Shown: positions 8,058 to 16,173, numbered from the stretch's first letter. The stretch: 24,377 nucleotides of DNA from JBALVT01 sp045110675 (GCA_045110675.1 JBGCGJ010000032.1:1-24377), one strand, 5' to 3'. Program-made: numbers and translations. The notes: generated from the letters alone by a model not told the origin.

Positions 8058-9128
8058 CTATGCTTCTTTTAGGGTGACTTCCAAACCCAACAACTTGGCT
8101 GCATTGAGCCCCAGAATGAGCGCCTGCGCCTCCTCACTTAAATATCTGTGAAAGCCAACCGGGTCCGGCTGCCCCATATCAAACGGGTAATCTGATCCCA
8201 GGCAGAGTTTTTCTGCCCCGTGTGTTCTGACTAAGCTCTCAAGCTCTTGCGAGTCAAAAACTAAAGTATCCAGCCAAACATTTCGCAAATACGATGACGG
8301 CAATTTTGAAATGTGCTCTCGGCAATCATCTCTCGTTCGATAAGCATGGTCCATACGGCCCCAGTACCCCGAGAGGTAACCACCACCATGGGCGACACAC
8401 AGTTTCAAGTTGGGTATGTCTTCAAGCACTCCACCAAAAATGAGATGGCTTAGCGTAATTGTCGATTCAAGCGGGTTTCCTATAATATTATTCAAGTAGT
8501 GCTCAGAAAGTCTTTCGCCCTGCGTGAAACCCAACGGGTGCATAAATAATAGGATTTCAAGTTCTTCGGCAGCTTTAAAGAAGGGCCTGAATTTGGGATC
8601 GGCTAACTCCGCACCATTTACATTAGTACCAATCTCAATGCCACGCATTCCACAGTCGTTCACACAGCGTTTCATTTCGGCAATCGCCATATCTACATTC
8701 TGCAATGGCACTGTTCCCATACCGACCAGACGATCAGGGTGGCTTTGTACCGCCTCCGCAATATTATTATTAATGAGTTGCGACAGTTCTCGACCAAGTT
8801 CTTCTTGCGTAAAATAATAATACTGACCTGGATTGGGGCTGATCGCCTGAACATCGACGCCCAGCTGATCCATATCTGCAAGCCGCTCTTTCACACCATT
8901 GAGCCGGGCGCCAATTTGGGCGAACATTTTTCCATTCACTTTATCCGAAGCCACTGAAGAAAATGGCAGACCTCGGGGAAGGTCGGGAATAACCTCTCGA
9001 ATCAAAGCCTCCGCAGAAGCAACATTCATGTGTGCATGAATATCAATCACCAGGTGCTTGCCGCGCTGGTTAAACTGATTGTGCTGGCACGCGACCGCGC
9101 CGCAGTCGTGAATTGTATTCTCAGTCAT
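8058..9128 (-). CDS. ACMSD-type amidohydrolase, probable non-oxidative decarboxylase
   Basis: The 356-residue protein belongs to the Amidohydro_2 family (PF04909). All metal and catalytic residues are in place: H31-A-H33, H197 in FMHPLG, H247 in VAHGGG and D313 in GSDYPFD. As I recall it, the spacing matches 2-amino-3-carboxymuconate-6-semialdehyde decarboxylase closely (H9, H11, H177, H228, D294). The same family includes gamma-resorcylate and 5-carboxyvanillate decarboxylases. In this operon, next to an extradiol dioxygenase, decarboxylation of a carboxylated ring-fission product or of an aromatic acid is the likely role; which of the two is open. It has about 20 extra N-terminal residues. 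It is preceded by the second FAH gene, 33 bp away. Confidence 0.87.
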   Translation of the reverse strand: MTENTIHDCGAVACQHNQFNQRGKHLVIDIHAHMNVASAEALIREVIPDLPRGLPFSSVASDKVNGKMFAQIGARLNGVKERLADMDQLGVDVQAISPNPGQYYYFTQEELGRELSQLINNNIAEAVQSHPDRLVGMGTVPLQNVDMAIAEMKRCVNDCGMRGIEIGTNVNGAELADPKFRPFFKAAEELEILLFMHPLGFTQGERLSEHYLNNIIGNPLESTITLSHLIFGGVLEDIPNLKLCVAHGGGYLSGYWGRMDHAYRTRDDCREHISKLPSSYLRNVWLDTLVFDSQELESLVRTHGAEKLCLGSDYPFDMGQPDPVGFHRYLSEEAQALILGLNAAKLLGLEVTLKEA

Positions 9129-9161
9129 GAATACGATCTCTTTGTTACCGTTTTTTGATGA

Positions 9162-10187
9162 TTAAACAGGAAGAGGACCCCAAAACGGCTTACGATCACC
9201 CGCCTCCTCCGCCACAATATTATTTTTCTGACGACCCAGGTAGCTAATTTCACTGTCGACAACATCACCCGGACGCAACCAACGGTTGCCGTGCATCGCT
9301 GCATTGCCTGGAGGGGAACCTGTAGCAAATAAGTCTCCGGGGGTGAGATAAACGCGCTCTGAAGCATAGGAAAGCATTTGCTCAGGCGTAAATATCATGT
9401 CCGTAACAGGCCAATCCTGCATGGTGTCGCTGTTCAATTTAAGATTGATTTTTATTTCAGAAAAATCGACAAATTGTGTGGGTACGATAAATGGGCCCAG
9501 GGTTTTGAACGTCGGCTGATGCTTGCTAATCCAATCAAATTGAAATCTGACATCCGATCGTCTGAATTCATCCACCGTGCCCAAATCGTTGACCATAACG
9601 TAGCCCGCTATATGCGCTTTCGCCTCTTCCGGTCTCAAATAGCGCCCCGTTTTACCCACTACAAAACCTAGCTCTAATTCCCAATCCGGGTGCTCACCGA
9701 TCAGGGGAAGCTGTATATCGTCGTTCGCCCCTACGAGGGAAGAATGAAGCCCTGTCCAAAGAAATGGCATTCCCTCTCTGGCGCGTCGATCAACTTCAGT
9801 CAAATTACGCTGGAAAAAATCTTCATCGCTTTCACCGTCTTTTCGTTCATGCTGATTAAATTTATTATGCGTCATCATTTCAGCGACATGCTGGCGATAG
9901 TTAGAGCCAGCAAAAAGCATATTGGGGTGGGATAGTGCTTTTAAGGCATGAAGGCTTTGGAACTCAAACTCGGGGCAGGAACTGCCCTCATTGAGATCAA
10001 CCAGCTTGTCAAAATTGCGATCCCACTCATCAAAAATGGCATGTGTGTCGTGCCAGTGCTTGGATAGGTCCAACACAGTTCCGTCTGGTTTTACCAGACC
10101 AGGAAACGAATCTTTTCCCTGCTGGGCATAGGTTCCAATGCCAAAGCTGTTTATCGCCAGGCCAGTCGCGGGATGAAAGTCAGTCAT
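9162..10187 (-). CDS. Fumarylacetoacetate hydrolase family protein, second copy
   Basis: The protein is 341 residues from the chosen start. The FAH metal triad is visible: E170-L-E172 in DWELELGF and D201 in VNDLG, plus the late motif TGSPPGNA and LRPGDVVDSEI. The spacing E172 to D201 equals that in the first FAH protein of this window, but the two are otherwise quite different, so they are not recent duplicates. The frame contains an ATG four codons earlier (10199). That ATG itself forms the GGAG of a ribosome site 6 bp before the ATG at 10187, so I prefer the latter. The role is probably hydrolysis, hydration or decarboxylation of the ring-fission product made by the VOC dioxygenase encoded just upstream (inference). 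Confidence 0.87.
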   Translation of the reverse strand: MTDFHPATGLAINSFGIGTYAQQGKDSFPGLVKPDGTVLDLSKHWHDTHAIFDEWDRNFDKLVDLNEGSSCPEFEFQSLHALKALSHPNMLFAGSNYRQHVAEMMTHNKFNQHERKDGESDEDFFQRNLTEVDRRAREGMPFLWTGLHSSLVGANDDIQLPLIGEHPDWELELGFVVGKTGRYLRPEEAKAHIAGYVMVNDLGTVDEFRRSDVRFQFDWISKHQPTFKTLGPFIVPTQFVDFSEIKINLKLNSDTMQDWPVTDMIFTPEQMLSYASERVYLTPGDLFATGSPPGNAAMHGNRWLRPGDVVDSEISYLGRQKNNIVAEEAGDRKPFWGPLPV

Positions 10188-10235
10188 AAATAACTCCATG
10201 AAAATTGGTGTATGTCGGGTATAGGCTGCGCCGGT

Positions 10236-11165
10236 TTATATAAAATATTTATCGGGCGGCTCATTGCTCCACTTATCCATGACAACAGTCGAGATATCGT
10301 GGTAGTTGGTGCCATCTTCCTCGCGAAACAAATCCGTATCTGAAAACGTTTCGAATCGTGCACCGTCGGGGCTACGCCATACGTCAAACACATGACTTCC
10401 ATGTGGATGGCGGCCAACCCCCCAGATAGGCTCGTATTCCCTGGTTTCGAGGTAGCGATGGGTGACCATCTGCGCCTCATAGTCCAGAACCTCGAAGGAG
10501 ATATGGTGGCAACCACTGCGTTCATCCTGCATCAATGCCACCACATGATGATCGACGTATTCTTCACCTTGATTCATTCTATGAAAACCAACAATCTGAG
10601 CTTTGGGCTGTCCGGGAATGTTGTACACGTCACTGCCGATGAGGCCTAGATTTTCTCTATACCACGCTGATGAAGCCGCATAACTTTTGACAAAAAGACC
10701 AATATGTCCAATTCTCCACAATCTGGCGGGGCCGAAATTTCTGTCGGTCTGATTCTTGCCAAAACGCACTTTTTTGGATGGAGTATTGATCATCAATTCA
10801 GGTTCGAGCTCTCCCTCGGCAACCCGGGAAGACCCGTGAACCAGGTAGACTTCGTTTCCATCGGGATCTTTTAGCGTTACATATTGTCCTCCACAGGGTA
10901 AATCAAGATCGGCCACTTCCGTCGCCCCTAAGTTTTTAACAGCAGAATCCAGGTCATCTCGAGCATTTACCTCAAAAGCAAGGCCAACAAGAGTGTCCTG
11001 CTCCGCTTTTTCGGCAACATACACACCCTGGTCTCCGCCAAGCGCCCGCATAACCAAACGCTCGGGGGTTTCCTCCATGGGAATCAACCCAAAGTCTTGC
11101 GCAAAGGTTTTTAGCTGCTCTAAATCCTTTACCTTGAATTTCACATGATGAAGACTTTTCAACAT
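10236..11165 (-). CDS. VOC-superfamily extradiol (catechol 2,3-dioxygenase type) dioxygenase
   Basis: This 309-residue protein has two VOC domains, as in 2,3-dihydroxybiphenyl 1,2-dioxygenase (BphC). The C-terminal domain holds the iron ligands: H154 in IGHIGLFV, H221 in CHHISFEV and E272 in ARFETFSD. As I recall it, the spacing is close to BphC (H146, H210, E260). The N-terminal domain lacks a full ligand set, as usual in this family. The expected reaction is extradiol cleavage of a catechol or carboxylated catechol. It is the first gene of the minus-strand operon, with AAGGAG 9 bp before the ATG. It faces the LysR gene across a 435-bp gap, the usual layout for LysR control. Confidence 0.88.
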   Translation of the reverse strand: MLKSLHHVKFKVKDLEQLKTFAQDFGLIPMEETPERLVMRALGGDQGVYVAEKAEQDTLVGLAFEVNARDDLDSAVKNLGATEVADLDLPCGGQYVTLKDPDGNEVYLVHGSSRVAEGELEPELMINTPSKKVRFGKNQTDRNFGPARLWRIGHIGLFVKSYAASSAWYRENLGLIGSDVYNIPGQPKAQIVGFHRMNQGEEYVDHHVVALMQDERSGCHHISFEVLDYEAQMVTHRYLETREYEPIWGVGRHPHGSHVFDVWRSPDGARFETFSDTDLFREEDGTNYHDISTVVMDKWSNEPPDKYFI

Positions 11166-11600
11166 TCTTAACGACTCCTTCTGAACTCTCTATTGGTAGC
11201 TTACCTGCAGCCAAGCGATGACGCAGGAAAGCAAAGCAATGTAATCTCCAGGAAGACGAATTAGCCTGATAACGCTGCCAAACACATCTATCCCATTTAG
11301 TTAGAGATAACAAAGATCGTAGAATCAACCAAATCAGATAGAAATAACAATTCTTTATCGACATACAATGTATCAACTGCGTCTATATCTTATTCATATC
11401 GCACTACTCATACCGCCATGATGTTTCAAGTAAAAGGCTTCCGCGCCCTTATCAGTAAATCACCTGCAGAATCTCAGTCGATTTACGAGGCAAATTCCAG
11501 CTATAGGAAATCCTTTTTTTTATTCGCCACGAATGTATTGCTGTCATCTATACTCTGGAATACAGATATCTATTTGATCGCAGCCACGAGATCCTTGACT
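11166..11600. promoter_or_regulatory. Divergent intergenic region between dioxygenase operon and LysR gene
   Basis: This AT-rich spacer of 435 bp should contain the promoters of both the minus-strand operon and the regulator. A clear 11-bp inverted repeat ATACAATGTAT is at 11363-11373 and could be part of a LysR operator. I could not place -35 and -10 boxes with confidence. The regulator's frame is open leftwards to an ATG at 11418, but that part does not look coding. Confidence 0.5.
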
Positions 11601-12542
11601 ATGCGTTTTGATAAACTTGATTTAAATCTGCTTGTAGTACTAGAGGCATTGATTGACGAGTCTAGCGTTTCGGCTGCGGCAGAAAGGTTGCACCTGACTC
11701 AACCCACCATTAGTGCTTCACTCAATAGGCTAAGAGAGTATTTTGAAGATGACTTGTTGATCAAAAGCGGGCGGAAAATGATTCTGTCACCAAAAGCGAT
11801 AGAGCTAGAAGCACCCGTGAGGAACGCTCTCGCTCTTATACGTAGGGAGATCACAAACCCTAAGACATTTGATCCGAAGGAGAGCAAGCGCGAGTTTGTT
11901 ATTGTGGCATCCGATTATTCATTTAATGTGCTTTTAGGCGACTTTATGAATGATTGTGAGAAACAAGCTCCCGGAATTAGTTTCACCATAGTTCCACCTA
12001 GTAAGCGAGCAATGGAGCGCTTCCAGCGTGGAGAAGTAGACTTGATACTGACCGTGTCTCAATACAGGATTGAAGGCCACCCAGAGCTCGCACTGCTGCA
12101 AGACGAGGATGCAGTAGTGTGCTGTTCCAATGGTAGCTTTCGAAATGGAATTTCCAGGGAGCAATTCCTTAATGCAGGACATGTTGTCGCTCAATTTGGC
12201 GAAGAGCAGAGCCCGGCTACTATGGAAATGCAACTGGAAAAAATGGGGTTACCTCGTCGAATTGAAGTTCGAGTTCCCAGTTTTTCTATGCTTCCTCAAG
12301 CGGTTACCGGAACTGATAGAGTGGCGACAATGCACCGCAGGCAGGCAGAGTATTTTTCACAATGGCTTCCAATTACCGTCCATCCGTTACCGATTAGTAT
12401 TCCTTTAATTGAGGAAATAGCGCAATGGCATCAAACACAAGATAGGGACTTGGGTGTGCAATGGCTGGTGAATCAGGTCGGTAAGCTTTCTACACAAAAA
12501 GCTGCTGACACAGACAAACCAAAGGCTGCTAGCAAGAAATGA
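11601..12542 (+). CDS. LysR-family transcriptional regulator, NodD-like
   Basis: The 313-residue protein begins MRFDKLDLNLLVVLEAL, the typical opening of NodD/NahR-type LysR proteins. The winged helix-turn-helix with AAERLHLTQPTISASLNRLR is at about residues 28-47, and a ligand-binding domain follows from about residue 90. I choose the ATG at 11601 rather than the upstream in-frame ATG at 11418. This puts the HTH at its usual distance from the N-terminus and gives the family length, though the ribosome site is weak. It is divergent from the VOC-dioxygenase operon, so it probably activates that operon in response to an aromatic inducer. The Lys/Ala-rich tail (KAADTDKPKAASKK) is a small addition. 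Confidence 0.9.
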   Translation: MRFDKLDLNLLVVLEALIDESSVSAAAERLHLTQPTISASLNRLREYFEDDLLIKSGRKMILSPKAIELEAPVRNALALIRREITNPKTFDPKESKREFVIVASDYSFNVLLGDFMNDCEKQAPGISFTIVPPSKRAMERFQRGEVDLILTVSQYRIEGHPELALLQDEDAVVCCSNGSFRNGISREQFLNAGHVVAQFGEEQSPATMEMQLEKMGLPRRIEVRVPSFSMLPQAVTGTDRVATMHRRQAEYFSQWLPITVHPLPISIPLIEEIAQWHQTQDRDLGVQWLVNQVGKLSTQKAADTDKPKAASKK

Positions 12543-12673
12543 CTTTGCATTCGACCGAGGATTGGGAAATTCCAAACTTCGCTTAGACCGGTAAAAAATC
12601 ATAAACAAGCGTATCAATAACTTTGACCTGGCGAAGTTCTCTCCGCAAACAGCTTAATATAACGGTAGATTCG

Positions 12674-13798
12674 ATGACATTTAAACGTACGATTTTTTGG
12701 ACACATTTGGCCGTTGGAGTGGTTACCGGATTAGTCGTTCTATTCCTGTCGGTAACCGGCATTCTGCTCACTTATGAACGTCAGATAGTCGATGCACTGG
12801 AACACGATGGGGCCAGCAGCGGCGACCCAGTGCTCAGTGCTGATCAATTGGCAGATAGAGCAAGTGAAATTACAGGCGGTAAAGCTACAGGGGTTGTGTT
12901 TTTACCTGATGCGCAGTCACCAGTCACAGTCAAGATTGGTCGTCGCCAAGCTGGGTTATTGGACCCATATACAGGTGAAGAGCTGGAGGGAGCTTCAGTG
13001 ACTCGTGAGTTCTTCCATACTGTTACTGCCTTACATCGCTGGCTAGCACTCGAAGGCGCTGGCCGTGAAGCCGCGGCTGCGGCGATAGGAGCTGCTAATT
13101 TGGCTTTTTTGTTTATGGTGATTTCCGGTGTTTATTTGTGGCTACCCAAACGTTGGAACTGGCGAGTGCTCAAAATGAACTCGTGGTTTAAAGGTAATTA
13201 CCCCAATAATAAAGCGCGCGATTACAACTGGCATCATGTGATCGGGATCTGGTGCTTCGTGCCCTTGTTTTTTGTGATTTGTACCGCAGTAGTCTTTTCC
13301 TATAGTTGGGCAAATACGATGGTTTACAGCTTCTATGGCGAAGAAGCTCCCACAAGAGGAGGGCCCAGAGGCACGCAGGCTCAAAAAACAGACAATGTTA
13401 AACCGACATTTAACGGCGGATTGGATTTACAGGCATTGTTAGTGAAAGCCAAAACTCATGACAACAATTGGCAGCGAATTACGTTGCTTATACCAAAAGA
13501 AAACTCCTCAGCCGTTAGCTTTACCGTAGATACTGGCACTGGTGGCCAACCGCAGAAACAAACTACGATTACGTTAAATAGGAAGCTGGGAGAGCTCGTG
13601 AACCAAAACTCTTTTGGTGATCGTTCTGCAGGTCAGCAAACACGTGTCATTATTCGTTTTTTACATACGGGGGAAGTGTTAGGTTTGTTTGGTCAAACCC
13701 TGGCCGGCCTGGCTTCTTTAGGAGCATGCTTTTTGGTATATACCGGCCTTATGTTGGCCTATCGGCGTTTGCTAGCGCCAGTGTTGGCACGTCGTTAA
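12674..13798 (+). CDS. PepSY-associated transmembrane protein
   Basis: The 374-residue inner-membrane protein has four predicted helices. TM1 is near residues 8-32 (ending SVTGILLTY), TM2 lies at about 140-162, TM3 at about 190-212 and a final helix is near the C-terminus. A periplasmic PepSY-like segment lies between TM1 and TM2. His residues at the membrane face (HLAVG, TALHRWL, WHHVIG) fit the PepSY-TM family (PF03929), some members of which act in ferric-siderophore reduction. I prefer ATG 12674 because TM1 then sits at the N-terminus; the frame also allows 12623. It stands alone between the LysR gene and the hypothetical pair. Link to the catabolic genes is unclear; iron supply for the iron-dependent oxygenases is only a guess. 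Confidence 0.75.
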   Translation: MTFKRTIFWTHLAVGVVTGLVVLFLSVTGILLTYERQIVDALEHDGASSGDPVLSADQLADRASEITGGKATGVVFLPDAQSPVTVKIGRRQAGLLDPYTGEELEGASVTREFFHTVTALHRWLALEGAGREAAAAAIGAANLAFLFMVISGVYLWLPKRWNWRVLKMNSWFKGNYPNNKARDYNWHHVIGIWCFVPLFFVICTAVVFSYSWANTMVYSFYGEEAPTRGGPRGTQAQKTDNVKPTFNGGLDLQALLVKAKTHDNNWQRITLLIPKENSSAVSFTVDTGTGGQPQKQTTITLNRKLGELVNQNSFGDRSAGQQTRVIIRFLHTGEVLGLFGQTLAGLASLGACFLVYTGLMLAYRRLLAPVLARR

Positions 13799-13959
13799 CG
13801 AACGCTCTTGCAAAGAATTCAAAAACTACCATTCAGTACAAATTGGTAATAAGCGAAACGGTACTGAACGAACCCAAAAGATTGGATCTACGAAGTAAAC
13901 TACGAATCTTCTTCCACTGATTGACATAGGCCGCTCTAGGGCATGGGCCGGCGGCAGAT

Positions 13960-14334
13960 CTATATCCCAGACATTGACGCCGTTTCATATGCATAACCGC
14001 TAAGGGTGACACTTGTCTTTGCCTGTAGTTTTTTATTTAGAATTGAAACGACTCTTTGATGGGGAATAAAGACTTCATCGCCACCAGATAGGATTAAAAC
14101 TACGTATCCGTCTTGGGGGGTTTTACTTCCCTGGCCTACCAGTTCTTTAACGCCTCCCACACCGTCTTCATATCTGACAGACAATTCAGACATAGTCATC
14201 GCGCCTTTGCTTTCCACAATAAACAGCTCCTTTAAATTCTTACACAAGGATACATCCCATATGGAAATTAATCGATTTCGTGTAGATTTGGCAACGAATT
14301 TTTTCAGGTCTATGGGGCCGAGTCCGGCGACCAT
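13960..14334 (-). CDS. Hypothetical protein
   Basis: This is a 124-codon ORF that I do not recognise. It has no clear signal peptide or membrane segment. The middle (residues 50-100) looks beta-rich and ends with SGGDEVFIPHQRVVSIL. It is in the same reading frame as the ORF upstream (14343-14601), separated from it by only a TAA and two codons, so both may be halves of one broken gene. It lies in the region between the PepSY gene and the integrase remnant, probably island cargo. Confidence 0.4.
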   Translation of the reverse strand: MVAGLGPIDLKKFVAKSTRNRLISIWDVSLCKNLKELFIVESKGAMTMSELSVRYEDGVGGVKELVGQGSKTPQDGYVVLILSGGDEVFIPHQRVVSILNKKLQAKTSVTLSGYAYETASMSGI

Positions 14335-14340
14335 ACGGGG

Positions 14341-14601
14341 TTATGGTCCTTCACCACAAAAATTAGTCTCAAGGATTACGCCCTGATAGATAGTGACCTG
14401 AAAAACGGTGCCGTTAAAGTTTGTCGAGCCAGGATAAACGGGTGCTACAAGCAAACCAAAACCAAACGCTCCACAATCGAAATTGAACTGATTAATCCAG
14501 CGATTTAATGGTTGCAGGTGCAGCGTTTCATCTCGGAACGGCTCGGCATAAGAGGGCATCGAAAGGCGTGAGGGTGGTCCCATGGTGATCCCAAATTCCA
14601 A
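14341..14601 (-). CDS. Hypothetical protein, possible N-terminal half of a broken gene
   Basis: This is an 86-codon ORF from a TTG at 14601; an alternative ATG start is at 14583. It is rich in aromatic residues and Gly (FDCGAFGFGLL) and not recognised. Its TAA stop is followed in the same frame by PR and the Met of the next ORF. The frame is open a few codons upstream without an ATG. A nonsense mutation in a gene of about 210 codons would explain both ORFs, but chance adjacency is possible. Confidence 0.33.
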   Translation of the reverse strand: MEFGITMGPPSRLSMPSYAEPFRDETLHLQPLNRWINQFNFDCGAFGFGLLVAPVYPGSTNFNGTVFQVTIYQGVILETNFCGEGP

Positions 14602-14948
14602 CCCGAGATGCAGCCATGTTGATTTGCATTGAATATTGATTCATTTATCACAGATATTCGTATTTCAGATTAACCCGCTTGGGACTCCGAATCTCATTCT
14701 TTGTCAGGAAGTTAGGTAATCTTCAGCGGATCATTTCTCAATGCAAATAGCGGGTAAAATTTCCGCGCAATTCAACAGCCAAAAGATCAGTTACGCTTTT
14801 TTAGAAAGATTGGCGTGACGGCGAATGTGAACGCTGCCAAGAAATTGCTTGTTCACCGACTGGCTGTAGAGCATACGCTTGGTTCTACAAGAAATCAGCA
14901 ACCAAAAGGCAGCCCCAGAAAACGGCTGCACATAGAGGATGTTAGTTA
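14602..14948. other. 347-bp gap before the integrase, no confident gene
   Basis: The left half is AT-rich without recognisable motifs. The right half holds two overlapping short reading frames on the plus strand. One (about 14805-14945, no start codon) would encode a Cys-rich peptide with C-x2-C-x4-C-x4-C. The other is GTG 14815 to TAG 14949 (44 residues), whose stop overlaps the integrase GTG. Either could be a small excisionase-like or regulatory ORF; neither is convincing. Confidence 0.3.
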
Positions 14949-15970
14949 GTGACACCGCAAAAACGAAATTCCGAAAATCGAAAATTGCCTCAGTATTGGA
15001 GGTATAGAAGGGGATTCTATTGGTTTAGAACAACCGCGGATAATCGCCATCTTTGGACGGCAAGGTGGAATTCAAGCTCGGCAAAACTGAATCAGAAGCT
15101 CTTGAGAATTGCGCCAGGCGAATAGCCATCTCAGAAGACTGCGAAACGCTTAGAGAGGTTTTCACCCGGTATAGATTGGAAATTTTACCAACCAAGTCAG
15201 CTAGTACTCAGAAACAACGAAAATACAGCCTACCAAGACTGATGACAGCTTTCGGCGATCTTATACCTCACGAGCTAACGCCTTCCATGATCTACAAGTA
15301 CATGGACCGTGTGAAGAAAATAAAATCTGAAAAGTGGGCCAATACCGATTTGGAATGCCTGTCCCATGCACTCTCTTGCGCAGTCAGATGGGGCACTATT
15401 GACCGAAACCCGGTCATTGGCCAGGTTCGTAAATTCAGCACCAAGGGCCGCAAGCATAGGGTCACAGATGAGGATCTCTTCTCGTTTGCGAAGTTAATTC
15501 CTCGAAAGTGGCAGCTCTATATCTCCTTAAAGCTCTGCACACGGGGAAGGAGAAAGGGAGAACTACTTCGTATCAAGTTGACTGACTGCACGGACGACGG
15601 CATCGAGTTCCGCAATAACAAAAATCCTGACGAAATCTACCTCATTGAGTGGACACAAAACCTTAAATTGATCGTAAATGAAATACGGTCATTGCCACCC
15701 TGAAGAATTGGCAGCGCATATTTATTTTTGAATCGGCATGGGAAGCCCTATATCAACGAGAGCACAGGCGAGACAAGTGGCTTTGATTCCATGTGGCAGA
15801 GATGGATGAAGAAGGCCGAGGAAAAAGGTGTCCAGCGATTCACCGAAAACGACCTCAGAAAGAAAGCCATCGAAGGTGAAAGTCTACAGCGCGCGCAGGA
15901 ATTACTGAGACACACCACAGCGCAAACCACTAAGAAGCACTACTCAATTCGAGACAGAATAAGCACCTGA
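14949..15970 (+). pseudogene. Tyrosine recombinase (phage/island integrase), inactivated
   Basis: The gene appears to start at GTG 14949 (MTPQKRNSENRKLPQYW), with GAGG 10 bp upstream, and to run to TGA at 15968-15970, about 340 codons, a normal integrase length. Three defects are visible. The first frame ends in NRHLW near 15053, and homologous sequence resumes in another frame with LDGKVEFKLGK, which fits a 1-bp deletion at about 15050-15055. A TGA at 15701-15703 interrupts the second frame, which then continues in the same frame with RIGSAYLFLNRHGKPY; CGA to TGA would explain it. In the C-terminal box the usual HDLR reads NDLR. Other catalytic elements remain: the first Arg in RGRRKGELL, LLRHTTAQTT and the Tyr in KKHYS. 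It most resembles phage-type integrases next to tRNA genes. Confidence 0.87.
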
Positions 15971-15992
15971 TGAGCAAGAAAACGCTAATCTA

Positions 15993-16021
15993 TGGGGAAA
16001 ACAACCGTTTGTGGGGAAAAC
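15993..16021. repeat. Two 10-bp direct repeats beside the tRNA-Lys insertion point
   Basis: TGGGGAAAAC occurs at 15993-16002 and again at 16012-16021, 19 bp apart start to start, in the 84-bp gap between the integrase remnant and tRNA-Lys. Such repeats near an att site are often integrase arm-binding sites; that role is inferred. Confidence 0.6.
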
Positions 16022-16054
16022 GATAGCAGACACTACCGCTGAAACTATTGAATA

Positions 16055-16130
16055 TGGTGGGCCGTGCTGGATTCGAACCAGCGACCAATTGGTTAAAAGC
16101 CAACTGCTCTACCAACTGAGCTAACGGCCC
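16055..16130 (-). tRNA. tRNA-Lys (anticodon TTT)
   Basis: This is a 76-nt tRNA with encoded CCA. The acceptor stem GGGCCGT pairs perfectly with ACGGCCC, the discriminator is A, and the CCA end is at 16055-16057. The D arm GCTC/GAGC, T arm GCTGG/CCAGC with TTCGAAT loop, and anticodon stem-loop GTTGG-CTTTTAA-CCAAT are all present, giving anticodon TTT. It is the likely attachment site of the element to its left, because the 3' end faces the integrase remnant. Although the integrated element abuts it, the tRNA is intact. Confidence 0.97.
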
Positions 16131-16145
16131 CAGAAGGAGCTGGGT

Positions 16146-16173
16146 ATAGTACGGATTTGGCAACAAAACTCAA
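16146..16173 (-). promoter_or_regulatory. Candidate sigma-70 promoter of tRNA-Lys
   Basis: On the minus strand TTGAGT (16173-16168) and TACTAT (16151-16146) are 16 bp apart, which would place the transcription start a few bases before the tRNA. The queC stop at 16211 lies upstream with no clear terminator, so read-through from queC is also possible. Confidence 0.5.

Noticed and set aside
11418..11600. N-terminal extension of the LysR regulator by 61 residues
   Set aside because: LysR proteins start within a few residues of the LDLNLL segment; the extension covers the promoter region and looks non-coding.
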